From Mesorhizobium terrae (GTDB lineage: Bacteria > Pseudomonadota > Alphaproteobacteria > Rhizobiales > Rhizobiaceae): a DNA stretch of 64,000 bases. The notes under the pieces were generated by a model. That model ran no database searches and had not been told where the DNA came from. It saw nothing but the letters and a program-made list of their open reading frames with translations. The stretch lies in assembly GCF_008727715.1 (NCBI RefSeq), contig NZ_CP044218.1, positions 434,001 through 498,000 on the forward strand. The letters are read 5' to 3'. The translations under genes were made by a program, and so were the position numbers. Below, one piece after another: positions 43,123 through 51,914 of the stretch (positions are counted from its first letter, which is position 1; every line of letters starts with the position of its first letter).

Positions 43123-44363
43123 TGACGCGCCTCCTGTGTTTCACCGCTGATTACGCCCTCGGCGGAGCGTTGACTCGGCGCCATCGCGATCCGGTTCGGG
43201 GTCACCTGCATGCCAGGTCTAACCAGACCCTTGATGATGATCGTTTCCTTGGGCCCGAGACCGCTTGCAACGACACGCAGTCCCTCGTTCATCGGACCAA
43301 GCTCGACAGGCCGGTATTCGACCTTGTCGCCAGCACCGAGCACGAGCACGTAGCGACGCCCCTGGTCGGTGCCGATTGCCTGATCATCGATCAGGACGGT
43401 CTCGCGCGGAGTGCTGGTGGCAAGCTTCACCCGCGCAAACAGGCCGGGAATGAGTCGGCCGTCGGGATTGGCGAGCACCGCGCGGGCGCGGATCGTGCCG
43501 GTGGCGCGATCGATGCGGTTGCCTACAAAATCCAGTCTGCCGGAATGCGGATGGCCGTTCTCGGTCGCAAGGCCAACGCTGACCGGAAGCGAGCCGCCCT
43601 TTTGATCGACTGTTTCGGGTCGTGCCTGGCTGAGGAAATCCAGATAGGTCGGCTCGTCGATATCGAAATAGACCTGCACGGGATCGACTGAAACGATCGT
43701 GGTGAGCAGCGTCGCGGACGCCCCTGACGCGCCGGTGACGAGATTGCCTTCCGTCACCAGCACCCGATCGACGCGCCCGTCGATCGGCGCGGTGACGCGC
43801 GAATACGAAAGATCGAGCCGGGCTGCGGCGACCGCGGCCGTCGCCTCCAGTACCTGCGCCTGCCGCTCCCGTTTCCTGGACAAGGCATCGTCGTAAGTCT
43901 TCCTGGAGATGGCACCGCTTGGAGCCAGCCGCTGCGAGCGATCGAGGTCGGTCTCAGCCTGGGACAAGAGGATCTCGGCCCGCTGCAATTGCGCTTCAGC
44001 ATTCTGGAGCGCGACCTCGAACGGCCTGGGATCAATCTGGAAAAGCAGCTGCCCACGTTCGACAAGCCCCCCTTCCGGTACGTCGACGGTCTCGATCGTG
44101 CCGCCAATGCGCGACCTCAGCTCAACCATCTTGGCCGCCTCCACCACGCCGGTAAACTCCGACGACGTCGCCATAACGCGCGTGACGACCTCGGCCACGG
44201 GAACTTGAGGCGGCGGGGGAACAGATGCGGCCTCACTTGCTTCACCTGACGCGGATGCCCGGCCAATATAGGTCGGCACACCATTGAGATAGGCAAGCAA
44301 AGCGCCGCCGCTCAACGCCACCGCCACAAACAGAAACGTTCTCGATTTCAGAACCAATTGCAC
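43119..44363 (-). CDS. RND efflux periplasmic adaptor, MexE/OqxA-like
   Basis: A 414-residue membrane-fusion protein: an N-terminal hydrophobic anchor (about 8-26), a lipoyl/barrel-sandwich half (MVELRSRIGGTIETVDVPEGGLVERGQLLFQIDPRPFEVAL), and an alpha-hairpin coiled coil (about 117-185). The second half-lipoyl (LSYSRVTAPIDGRVDRVLVTEGNLV) and beta-barrel domains follow. The start is GTG at 44363. It is the first gene of the two-gene pump operon. A perfect 15-bp palindrome lies in the likely promoter about 70 bp upstream, suggesting repressor control, although no regulator gene is adjacent on that side. Confidence 0.94.
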   Translation of the reverse strand: MQLVLKSRTFLFVAVALSGGALLAYLNGVPTYIGRASASGEASEAASVPPPPQVPVAEVVTRVMATSSEFTGVVEAAKMVELRSRIGGTIETVDVPEGGLVERGQLLFQIDPRPFEVALQNAEAQLQRAEILLSQAETDLDRSQRLAPSGAISRKTYDDALSRKRERQAQVLEATAAVAAARLDLSYSRVTAPIDGRVDRVLVTEGNLVTGASGASATLLTTIVSVDPVQVYFDIDEPTYLDFLSQARPETVDQKGGSLPVSVGLATENGHPHSGRLDFVGNRIDRATGTIRARAVLANPDGRLIPGLFARVKLATSTPRETVLIDDQAIGTDQGRRYVLVLGAGDKVEYRPVELGPMNEGLRVVASGLGPKETIIIKGLVRPGMQVTPNRIAMAPSQRSAEGVISGETQEARQ

Positions 44364-44430
44364 CGCCTCGCCGCTTCAGCGAGCGCCGTTTCCGGCGACA
44401 CCGCTTGATGATTTGCGGCGACGGTACGGG

Positions 44431-44445
44431 TTCCAATGATTGGAA
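44431..44445. promoter_or_regulatory. 15-bp palindrome in promoter of the RND operon, candidate operator
   Basis: TTCCAATGATTGGAA is a perfect 7-1-7 palindrome. Reading on the minus strand it directly follows TTGACC (44451-44446), a good -35 box, so it would occupy the spacer of the adaptor-gene promoter. The -10 box is weak. Such placement is typical of TetR/MarR-type repressor sites for efflux operons; the binding protein is unknown. Confidence 0.5.
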
Positions 44446-44653
44446 GGTCAACAGGGTTTTGCGGGTTGTGGTTCGGGCATCATCGAGTTGGGATTTGGGC
44501 ATTGACGTCGACGATGTGAGATCGCGTTGCAATGCCCCTGGGTGCCTAGCTTGATCGATACGCCCTAAACACGTCAGTGTGGCATAATTTCATGCAGCCT
44601 CTTCTACTTGAGGTTTTTCGACGTCATTTTATTTTGTCGCTCCAAGCGCTCGA

Positions 44654-45928
44654 TCACCCGGTTGCGTCGTTGTAGCTTCGTATGACGCTGCGTATTGCCT
44701 CCAGCACCAGCGCCCGCGCCGCTGCTTCCACCTTGCCGGCCGCGACGGCCGGGTAGAGCGCGCCGAGATACTGGCTGATCAGCGTTTCAGGCAGGATGCG
44801 ACCTTCGAGCCGCTTGAACAGCGCATCGACGAGGGCAGTTGCCTGCGGATGTGGCCAGTAATATCGGATGCGGTCGCTGTAGGAGAAGTGGCGCTGGAGG
44901 CGAAGGTCGGCAGCCGCGCCGTGATAATACTTCTCCCAATTCTTGGGCTCGGCGAGCAGCAGTGCCTCCATGCCAGGGCGAATGGTCTCGGGTCCGCCAT
45001 CAAGGAAGGCGGCGATCTGGTCGAGGCCGTAGAGCGCTTCGCGCAGCGCGAAGGTGAGGCCCGGGCCAACCTTCAGGATGGCAAAGCCGTCTTCCACGAG
45101 CGCCCGTAAAGCCGACACCGGCTGATAGTCAGTCGAATGCGCCTCGAAGACGAATTGCGGCATTTGGCGCAGGACGCCGCTGAGATCGCGGGCGGCGGCA
45201 CGGTCGTAGACCACGACGTTCTCATTGCCGAACTCCACGCCCGGCTGCACCACGGCGCCGATGGCGCGGGCGAAGGCATCCTCGAGACCGAGTGCGCCGA
45301 ATGCCTTGCGATGGACCTCCACGGTTTCGAGGGCAGCAGCCGGCGTTGTCAGTTCCAGATGATCGAGCGCCTCCATGGCGCCGCCGGGGATCGGCACTTC
45401 CGTGCCAATGATATAGACGGGCAGATCGTAGCCTGATTCTGCCGCCGCACGCTCGGCAACCAGCGCAAGGCGCGCGGCACGCGCGGCGGTCTCGGCATCC
45501 GACAGCGCCACCGGCTCTCCGGCACAGCCCATCGAGGTGTCGAGGTGGATCTTCGTGAAGCCGGCGCGCACGAAGGCATCCATCATCGCCTCGGAGCGCT
45601 GCATCGCGTCTTCCGCCGGCAGGTGCTTCCACGGATTGGGGCCGAGATGGTCGCCGCCAAGGATGAGGCGGCGCGTATTGAAGCCGACACGGACGGCGAT
45701 CTCTTCCACGAAGCGGCGAAACTCGGCAGGCGTCATGCCGGTATAGCCACCCTCCTGGTTCACTTGGTTGCAGGTGGCCTCGATCAGGACGTCCTTTTCG
45801 ACCGAGAGGCTTTCGAGGAAGGCGGCCTCGATCACCAATGGGTGGGCCGAACAAATGGAGGAGATGCCTCGCCGTTCGCCAGCCGCATAGCGGGCGGGAA
45901 GATCGGCGAGTGTGCTGGTGGCGCTCAT
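44654..45928 (-). CDS. D-tagatose-6-phosphate 4-epimerase-like protein (PF08013, GatZ/KbaZ family)
   Basis: A 424-residue member of the GatZ/KbaZ family: GISSICSAHPLVIEAAF, IEATCNQVNQEGGYTGMTP, ILGGDHLGPNPWK, KIHLDTSMGCAGEP, IIGTEVPIPGGA, VFEAHSTDYQ and FAILKVGPGLTFALREALYGL. In Agrobacterium a family member paired with a PfkB-type D-tagatose kinase converts tagatose 6-phosphate to fructose 6-phosphate. The same pairing exists here (ATGA overlap with the kinase gene), and no GatY/KbaY aldolase is nearby, so the epimerase role is favoured over an aldolase accessory subunit. The site GGGAGG precedes ATG 45928. It is the last gene of the importer operon. Confidence 0.9.
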   Translation of the reverse strand: MSATSTLADLPARYAAGERRGISSICSAHPLVIEAAFLESLSVEKDVLIEATCNQVNQEGGYTGMTPAEFRRFVEEIAVRVGFNTRRLILGGDHLGPNPWKHLPAEDAMQRSEAMMDAFVRAGFTKIHLDTSMGCAGEPVALSDAETAARAARLALVAERAAAESGYDLPVYIIGTEVPIPGGAMEALDHLELTTPAAALETVEVHRKAFGALGLEDAFARAIGAVVQPGVEFGNENVVVYDRAAARDLSGVLRQMPQFVFEAHSTDYQPVSALRALVEDGFAILKVGPGLTFALREALYGLDQIAAFLDGGPETIRPGMEALLLAEPKNWEKYYHGAAADLRLQRHFSYSDRIRYYWPHPQATALVDALFKRLEGRILPETLISQYLGALYPAVAAGKVEAAARALVLEAIRSVIRSYNDATG

Positions 45929-46872
45929 GCCGCACCTCCCTGATTGTGCAAGAATGTTTCGATCTCGGCCATGGTGGAGGTGCCCTCCATCGGCCCCTTC
46001 ACACCCACGGCGCGTGCACCGGTGGCATTGGCGATGGTCAGCGCCTTGCGAGATTCCATCCCGCGCAGCCAGCAGGTGACGAAGGCTGCGCCAAAACTGT
46101 CGCCCGCGCCGGTCGGATCGATTTCGTCCACCTCGAACGCAGGGACGAAAACCTCGCCGGCGGCATCGAAATAGCTGGCGCCGTCCGCCCCGCGCTTGAT
46201 GACCACGACCTTGATGCCACGCGCGAGCAGCTCTGCGACGGCCAGTTTTTCTTCCATCGCTTCGGTGAAAAGAAAGATCTCCGCGCCGCTCGGCATGAAC
46301 AGGTCGGTGTTTTCCAGAGCGTGGGAGAGTGCTGCGCGCATGCCGGGCAGCTCCAGCATCTCCTTGCGGATGTTGGGATCGAAGGAGACGGTGCCGCCCT
46401 TGGCCTTGATGCGCGACGTCGCTTCGAAGATGGCCGACACGATGCCGTCGAAGAACAGCGCCGAGCCCATGATGTGCAGGTGGTTAGCGCCGTCGATCAG
46501 CTTCTCCGCCTCGGGCGTCAAGCCGATAGCGCTGCAAGCGCTATGCCGGATGTTGTAGATGAAATCGCGGTTGCCGTCCGGCCGGTAGCGCACGAAGGCG
46601 CTGCCGGTGGCCGCAGTGGGATGGACGCCGATGGCGGACACATCGGCGCCGTCCCGGGCGAGGCGTTCGACATTGAGCACGCCGAAATCGTCATTGCCGA
46701 CGGCGCTGACGATGCCGCAGGGCTGGCCGAGCTTCGCCACTTGGTCGATGAAGATCGCCGGCGCACCAGACGCGAAGGGACCGACAAGCGGAATGGCGGT
46801 GGTGAAACCGTGCCCCGGCTCAACGGCCATGATCTCGACGACGATCTCGCCGATGGTGATGATCTTTTTCAT
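45925..46872 (-). CDS. PfkB-family sugar kinase, probable D-tagatose kinase
   Basis: A 315-residue ribokinase-fold kinase: KKIITIGEIVVEIMAVEPG at the N-terminus, GAPAIFIDQVAKLGQPCGIVSAVGNDDFG, VSFDPNIRKEM, and the C-terminal anion-hole/catalytic-Asp motif DPTGAGDSFGAAF (about residues 250-262). The neighbouring PF08013 protein and ABC importer match the D-tagatose 6-phosphate route described for Agrobacterium (kinase of PF00294 acting on D-tagatose). Substrate assignment is therefore by context. Stop overlaps the epimerase start (ATGA); 27 bp separate it from the permease gene. Confidence 0.9.
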   Translation of the reverse strand: MKKIITIGEIVVEIMAVEPGHGFTTAIPLVGPFASGAPAIFIDQVAKLGQPCGIVSAVGNDDFGVLNVERLARDGADVSAIGVHPTAATGSAFVRYRPDGNRDFIYNIRHSACSAIGLTPEAEKLIDGANHLHIMGSALFFDGIVSAIFEATSRIKAKGGTVSFDPNIRKEMLELPGMRAALSHALENTDLFMPSGAEIFLFTEAMEEKLAVAELLARGIKVVVIKRGADGASYFDAAGEVFVPAFEVDEIDPTGAGDSFGAAFVTCWLRGMESRKALTIANATGARAVGVKGPMEGTSTMAEIETFLHNQGGAA

Positions 46873-46899
46873 GATTGCTTACCGAGGATTGCTTGCCGG

Positions 46900-47895
46900 T
46901 CAGGCCCGGGCGGATTTGCTGCGCACGTCGAGCCAGACGGCGACGAGGATGACGACGCCCTTGACGATGAGCTGGTAGAAATAGGGCACCGACAGCATGT
47001 TCATGCCGTTGTTGATGACGCCGATGATGAGCGCGCCGAGGATGGTGCCGACGATGGTGCCGACACCACCGGCGAGCGAGGTGCCGCCGAGAACCACGGC
47101 CGCGATGGCGTCGAGTTCGTATCCCATGCCGGCATTGGTCTGTGCCGACGACAGGCGCGAGGACAAAAGCATGCCGCTGATCGCGGCCATCATGCCGGAG
47201 ATGGTGAAGACAATGATCTTGATCCGGTCCACGCGGATGCCCGAATAGACCGCCGCCTCCCGGTTGCCGCCGGTGAGATAGACCTGCCGCCCGAAGATCG
47301 TCTTGGACAGGACGATGTGGTTGACCACGAACAGCACGGCCATGATCCAGATGATGATCGGGATGCCAAGCCAGCTTTCGGCGCCGATGGCGAGCCAGGT
47401 CTCGTTCTCGATCATCGCCGGCGCGCCGTTGGTAGGCAGGCTGACCGCGCCGCGATAGATGCCCATCGTCGCCACCGTCACGATGAAGGATGGCAACATC
47501 AGCTTCGCCGACAGCGTGCCGTTGAGCGCGCCCATGAGCGCGCCCGCCGCCAGCGTCAGCGCCACGACCGGGACGAAACCGAAACCCATGGCGAAGGCCT
47601 GCGCCGCCACCATGCCGGAGACGGCGATGATGGAGCCGATCGACAGGTCGATGTCGCCGAGCAGGATGACATAGGTCATGCCGTAGGCGGCGACCGCGAT
47701 GACCGCCACCTGCTGCATGATGTTCATGAAGTTGTTCAAGGCCAGGAAGCGCGGGCTCATCACCGAGAACACGACGCACAGCACGGCCAGCGAAATGATG
47801 ATGCCGCTATATTGGCGCACCGTCGGCGAGGCCAGGAACGAGCCGCGAACCTCGGTGTCTGCGGCCTTCTTCTGGATGTCCTGCACGTTGCTCAT
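46900..47895 (-). CDS. Sugar ABC transporter permease, RbsC-like
   Basis: A 331-residue inner-membrane protein with about 9-10 hydrophobic segments and the branched-chain/ribose permease signatures MTYVILLGDIDLSIGSIIAVSGM and GYELDAIAAVVLGGTSLAGGVGTIVGTILGALIIGVINNGMNML. ATG 47895 overlaps the stop of the ATPase gene (ATGA). As usual in this CUT2 class one permease gene suffices, forming a homodimer. It imports the sugar bound by the periplasmic protein at 49593-50495. Confidence 0.94.
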   Translation of the reverse strand: MSNVQDIQKKAADTEVRGSFLASPTVRQYSGIIISLAVLCVVFSVMSPRFLALNNFMNIMQQVAVIAVAAYGMTYVILLGDIDLSIGSIIAVSGMVAAQAFAMGFGFVPVVALTLAAGALMGALNGTLSAKLMLPSFIVTVATMGIYRGAVSLPTNGAPAMIENETWLAIGAESWLGIPIIIWIMAVLFVVNHIVLSKTIFGRQVYLTGGNREAAVYSGIRVDRIKIIVFTISGMMAAISGMLLSSRLSSAQTNAGMGYELDAIAAVVLGGTSLAGGVGTIVGTILGALIIGVINNGMNMLSVPYFYQLIVKGVVILVAVWLDVRSKSARA

Positions 47896-49439
47896 GCGTT
47901 TATCCCCGCTGCATGGGTCATGACGGTTTCGGGTGTGAGGCCGTCGGCTTCCAACACGGCGGCGATGGACTTGTCGTGCATCACCACCACGCGGTCGCTG
48001 AGGCCCAGAACCTCCGGAAGCTCGGAGGAGACCATCAGGATCGCGGTGCCGTTGGCGGCGAGTTCGCGGATGATGCAGTAGATCTCGAACTTGGCGCCGA
48101 CGTCGACGCCGCGGGTCGGCTCGTCCAGGATCAGCACGCGCGGCTTGATCCGGAGCCACTTGGCCAGCACGATCTTCTGCTGGTTGCCGCCGCTCAGCGA
48201 ACCGGCCCTGGTGTCGATCGAGGCGGTCTTGATGGCCAGGCGCTTCACCTCGGCCCGGGCCGCCTTGCGCTCCGCCGCGCCGCGCATCAGGCCGAGCGGT
48301 GCGGAAAGCTGGCCGAGCGCGACCATGTTGATGTTGCGCTCCACGCTGTGGGGTAGCACCAGGCCTTCTTCCTTGCGATTCTCGGTGACGAAGGCGATGC
48401 CGGCGCGAATGGCCTGCGCCGACGAGGCGAACGCGACCGGCCTGCCGTCGAGCAGGATTTCGCCGTGCGGCGCATACATGCCGAACAGCGCCTTCATCAC
48501 GTCGGAGCGGCCCGACCCGACGAGGCCGAACAGGCCGACGACCTCGCCCGGCTTCACGTCGATCGAGACGTCGCGAAACTTGCCGGCAAGGGTGAGTTGC
48601 TTCGTCGCCAGAACCGGCGGCGTATTGGGCGACGGACGCGGCGCCTCGCGCGGCGGGTAGATGTCGTTCATCGCGCGGCCGACCATCAGCGTGATCAGCT
48701 TGTCGATGCTGGTCTCACTCTTCTCGGTGGTGGTGACGTATTCGCCGTCGCGCATGACGGTGATGTCGTCGGAGAGCCGCATGATCTCTTCCATGCGATG
48801 AGAGATGTAGATCACCGCCTTGCCCTGGCCCTTAAGCCGCTCGACGATGGTGAACAGGATTTCGGCCTCGCTGTCGGACAGCGACGATGTCGGCTCGTCG
48901 AGGATGATCACGTCGGCCGGCAGGCTGAGGCCCTTGGCGATCTCGACCAGCTGGCGCTGGGCGATCGACAGATCACCGACCTTGGCGCGCACGTCGACCG
49001 GCAGGCCTAGTTCACGGATCAGGCGCTCGGCGGCGGCATTGAGTTCGCGGTCGCGGATGAAGCCGAAACGGCTGGGCTCATGGCTGGCGAAGATGTTCTC
49101 GGCCACCGACAGGTTGCGGCAGAGGCTGAGTTCCTGGAACACGATGGAAATGCCGTGCGCGCGGGCGTCGCGCGGATTGCGCGGCGTGTAGGCGCTGCCC
49201 TTCAGCACGATGTTGCCCGCCGTCGGCGTGAAGACGCCGGCGAGGATCTTCATCAAAGTGGACTTGCCGGCGCCGTTTTCCCCCAGCAGCGTGTGAACGC
49301 GCCCACGCCGCACGGTGAGGTTCATGCGCTTGAGCGCCACCACCGGCCCGAACGACTTCGCGATGTCGCGGATTTCGAGCACCACGTCGCCCGCGGCCTG
49401 CGGGGCATCGGGATGAGTGGTTTGGCTGGTGGCTGTCAC
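47892..49439 (-). CDS. Sugar ABC transporter ATP-binding protein, RbsA-like (two fused domains)
   Basis: A 515-residue protein with two ATPase domains. The first has Walker A GENGAGKST (53-61), the signature LSIAQRQLVEIAKGLS and Walker B VIILDEPTSSL. The second has the degenerate Walker A GLVGSGRSD, signature LSGGNQQKIVLAKWL and DEPTRGVDVGAK, as usual for CUT2 importers. The start is GTG at 49439, supported by GAGGAG six bases upstream; ATG 49514 gives a non-conserved extension. It sits between the binding-protein and permease genes in the tagatose-type operon. Confidence 0.93.
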   Translation of the reverse strand: MTATSQTTHPDAPQAAGDVVLEIRDIAKSFGPVVALKRMNLTVRRGRVHTLLGENGAGKSTLMKILAGVFTPTAGNIVLKGSAYTPRNPRDARAHGISIVFQELSLCRNLSVAENIFASHEPSRFGFIRDRELNAAAERLIRELGLPVDVRAKVGDLSIAQRQLVEIAKGLSLPADVIILDEPTSSLSDSEAEILFTIVERLKGQGKAVIYISHRMEEIMRLSDDITVMRDGEYVTTTEKSETSIDKLITLMVGRAMNDIYPPREAPRPSPNTPPVLATKQLTLAGKFRDVSIDVKPGEVVGLFGLVGSGRSDVMKALFGMYAPHGEILLDGRPVAFASSAQAIRAGIAFVTENRKEEGLVLPHSVERNINMVALGQLSAPLGLMRGAAERKAARAEVKRLAIKTASIDTRAGSLSGGNQQKIVLAKWLRIKPRVLILDEPTRGVDVGAKFEIYCIIRELAANGTAILMVSSELPEVLGLSDRVVVMHDKSIAAVLEADGLTPETVMTHAAGINA

Positions 49440-49592
49440 GGATCGCTCCTCGATAACCAGACGGCTCGCCCGCCGACGGCGCGGCGCGCGAAACGCTTCC
49501 TTTGTGCGGGGCATGCGTGAGTGTCGGCGCCCGGCCGGGCGGGCGCCAGGAGAAAGGACAGCGGCGGTTCCCGCCGCCGTCCCCAGTTGGGC

Positions 49593-50495
49593 TTACTTGG
49601 TCTCGCCGTCCTTGGTGACGACGCCCGGAACGATCGGCTGCTTGGCCGCGACTGTCTCGCCCTTGATGACCTTGGCCGCGGTCTCCACCGCAACCTTGCC
49701 CATCTCGCCCGGATACTGGGCGATGACGCCCACCATCACCGGGTCGTTCTTGACCGCGTTGCGGGCTTCTTCCATGCCGTCGAAGCCGATCACCTTGACC
49801 TGGGCGTCGAGCTTGGCGGCCTTGACCGCAGCGGCGGCGGCAAGTGCCGCGTCGTCGCCGAAGCCGAAGATGCCGACGATGTCGGGATTGGCCTGCAGGA
49901 TGTTCTGCGCGGCGGCCAGCGCCTCGGGGCGGGTGATGCCCGGCTGGATCGCGACGATCTTGACGTCCGGATGCTTTTCCAGGCCCTTCTTGAAGCCTTC
50001 GACGCGGTCGACCACCGACTGCACCGTCGGATAATCGATGACCGCGACGTTGCCCTTGCCGCCGATCGACTTGGCCATCAGCTCGGCCGCCTTTTCGCCG
50101 CCGGCGAAATTGTCGGTGCCGACGAAGGAGGTGACGTCGACGCCGTTCGCCGGGATGTCGACGGTGATGACCTTGATGCCGGCCTTTTCGGCCTTGGCAA
50201 TGGCGGCCTTCACGCCCTTCGAATCCACCGGCGAGATGATGATGACGCTCACACCCTTGGTGATGAAGTCCTCGACATCGGCGAGTTGCTTGGAGAGATC
50301 CTGGTTGGCGATGGCGATTTCGAGCGGCACCTTCTCGGCCTCGGCCTCCTTCTTCATCGCGTCAGCGAGCGAAATGTAGAAGGGATGCTGCTGGGTCAGC
50401 AGTGATGCGCCGATGCCTTCGGCCGAAGCGACGCCCGCCATCATGGCAAGGGCCGCGCCCGACAGAAGAATGCGGCCAAGCGTTTTGCGAAACAT
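49593..50495 (-). CDS. Periplasmic sugar-binding protein of ABC transporter, RbsB-like
   Basis: A 300-residue type I periplasmic binding protein with a signal peptide (basic FRKTLGR, hydrophobic core, cleavage near GVASA-EG at about residue 25). The ribose-binding pattern follows: HPFYISLADAMKKEAEAEKV, DVEDFITKGVSVIIISPVDS, KVITVDIPANGVDVTSFVGTDNFAGG, and VKVIGFDGMEEARNAV. ATG 50495 lies after GGAGGAA. It is the first gene of the importer/kinase/epimerase operon, divergent from the LacI regulator. The likely ligand is D-tagatose or a related hexose or hexitol (inference). Confidence 0.94.
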   Translation of the reverse strand: MFRKTLGRILLSGAALAMMAGVASAEGIGASLLTQQHPFYISLADAMKKEAEAEKVPLEIAIANQDLSKQLADVEDFITKGVSVIIISPVDSKGVKAAIAKAEKAGIKVITVDIPANGVDVTSFVGTDNFAGGEKAAELMAKSIGGKGNVAVIDYPTVQSVVDRVEGFKKGLEKHPDVKIVAIQPGITRPEALAAAQNILQANPDIVGIFGFGDDAALAAAAAVKAAKLDAQVKVIGFDGMEEARNAVKNDPVMVGVIAQYPGEMGKVAVETAAKVIKGETVAAKQPIVPGVVTKDGETK

Positions 50496-50653
50496 GAGTT
50501 CCTCCATGGGCCGGCGCCGGCCAGCCGGTTGATGATTAGAACGCGAACGAAGCGTCTCCCGCCCTTGCGGACCATCGTCGGCCGCTACCTCCGGGGCAGG
50601 AACTTCAGCCCGGAAACCGAGCCGCCATTCAGATGCCGCATTATCTCCTACGT

Positions 50654-50671
50654 GTCAATTTATTTTTTTAC
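50654..50671 (+). promoter_or_regulatory. LacI-type operator candidate A
   Basis: GTCAATTTATTTTTTTAC, inside the larger palindrome ACGTGT (50650-50655) and ACACGT (50670-50675). It matches site B at 16 of 18 positions. Half-sites GTnAA/TTnAC fit a dimeric LacI-family repressor. The site lies about 160 bp upstream of the binding-protein start codon. Confidence 0.55.
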
Positions 50672-50775
50672 ACGTGATAAAATCTGACTCAGTCGAATAA
50701 TCCTTGAACTACAGCATCTATCGCGGCGTCTCTAACAGGAGAGCATCGTTTTCGGACCTGCGGCGGCTTGCCTCG

Positions 50776-50793
50776 GTCAAAAAATAAATTTAC
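50776..50793 (-). promoter_or_regulatory. LacI-type operator candidate B
   Basis: On the minus strand it reads GTAAATTTATTTTTTGAC, differing from site A in two of 18 positions. It is about 60 bp before the preferred start of the lacI-type gene, so the repressor could control its own gene and, by looping to site A, the importer operon. Confidence 0.55.
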
Positions 50794-50852
50794 GCATGGA
50801 AACAAATCGATTTATCCCGTTCGCGGCGTGCCCGCAGGCCAGGAAGCCGAGC

Positions 50853-51884
50853 ATGAACGAGCAAAAGATCCGGACCATGGAGGAGTTCGCGGCGGCAACC
50901 GGCCTGTCGCGTCCGACGGTCTCGAAATATTTCGACAACCCCGACAACGTGAAACCGTCCACCCGGGCGCGCATCGAAAAAGCGCTCAAGGACTATGACT
51001 ACCGGCCCAACATCTTCGCGGTCAGCCTCAACCGCAAGCAGCCGAAGAATATCGGCGTGATCGTGCCCCACATCTCCGACCCCTTCTATGCCGAGGTCGT
51101 CCGCCAGATCGAAATGCGCTGCCTCGCCGAGGGCTATTGGGCGATCGTTCTTTCCTCGCATGGCGAACGCAAGCTAGAAGCCCGCGCGATGCGCACCTTG
51201 ATGTCGCTGAACATTGCGGGGGTGCTGATGGCGCCGCTGGGGTTCGAGACCGACGCCACTTTGCTGGCCAGCCTCGTCAGCACAATGCCGATCATCTTCC
51301 TCGACAATCGGGTCAACACCGACCAGTCCTTCGTGGGCACGGATAACCGGCAAAGCATCGGCATGATCACCGAATATCTGTGCCGCACCGGCGAGCACCC
51401 TTGCTTCCTCGAAATGCCGGCGGTCAACCAGAACGCGCTGGAGCGCCGCGCGGCCTATATCGCCACCATGGAGCGGCTCGGTTTCGAGCCCATCGTATTG
51501 CCGACCTCGGCCAAGGGCTGGGAGTTCGAGGAACTCGGCTACCGCGAAGCTGGCCGCATCCTGGACGGCGGCAGCTTTCCGACCCGGACCGTACTCTGCG
51601 CCAATGACCGCCTTGCCTTCGGGGTGATAGCCGCTGCCTTCGAGCGCAAGCTGCCGGTGGGACGGGATGACGGCTGCGAGTTGCGCGTTGCCGGCCATGA
51701 CGACCACCCGTTAAGCCGCTTCACTTGCCCGCCGCTGACGACGGTGGCGCAGGATTATCAGGGCATCGCCGCAACTGGCGTCGACATGCTGTTCACGCGC
51801 ATTGCCGGCGGCCCGGAAACGCAGGCCGCCAAACCGGAGATCAAGCGGCTGGAAGCCAAGCTGATCATGCGCGGTTCGGCGTAA
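50853..51884 (+). CDS. LacI-family transcriptional repressor
   Basis: A 343-residue regulator with an N-terminal LacI helix-turn-helix (TMEEFAAATGLSRPTVSKYFDNPDNVKPSTRARIEKALKDYDYRPN). A type I periplasmic-binding-like effector domain follows (KNIGVIVPHISDPFYAEVVRQIE, IIFLDNRV, TVLCANDRLAFGVIAAAFE). ATG 50853, with AGGA eight bases upstream, was preferred to ATG 50796. It is divergent from the sugar-importer operon and very likely represses it, released by the imported sugar or its phosphate. Two operator-like sites lie in the gap. Confidence 0.94.
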   Translation: MNEQKIRTMEEFAAATGLSRPTVSKYFDNPDNVKPSTRARIEKALKDYDYRPNIFAVSLNRKQPKNIGVIVPHISDPFYAEVVRQIEMRCLAEGYWAIVLSSHGERKLEARAMRTLMSLNIAGVLMAPLGFETDATLLASLVSTMPIIFLDNRVNTDQSFVGTDNRQSIGMITEYLCRTGEHPCFLEMPAVNQNALERRAAYIATMERLGFEPIVLPTSAKGWEFEELGYREAGRILDGGSFPTRTVLCANDRLAFGVIAAAFERKLPVGRDDGCELRVAGHDDHPLSRFTCPPLTTVAQDYQGIAATGVDMLFTRIAGGPETQAAKPEIKRLEAKLIMRGSA

Positions 51885-51914
51885 AATTCGGCACTCAAGA
51901 AAACCCGCATGGAC

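Larger units (their letters stand above)
50496..50852. other. Divergent promoter region between binding-protein and lacI-type genes
   Basis: A 357-bp gap with an AT-rich core (about 50650-50700). It contains two nearly identical operator-like sequences in inverted orientation, whose centres are about 122 bp apart, described separately. No gene is visible. Confidence 0.65.

Noticed and set aside
45838..48081. Plus-strand open frame of 747 codons
   Set aside because: It lies opposite the kinase and permease genes, whose motifs are unmistakable; its own translation is low-complexity Asp/His/Arg sequence.
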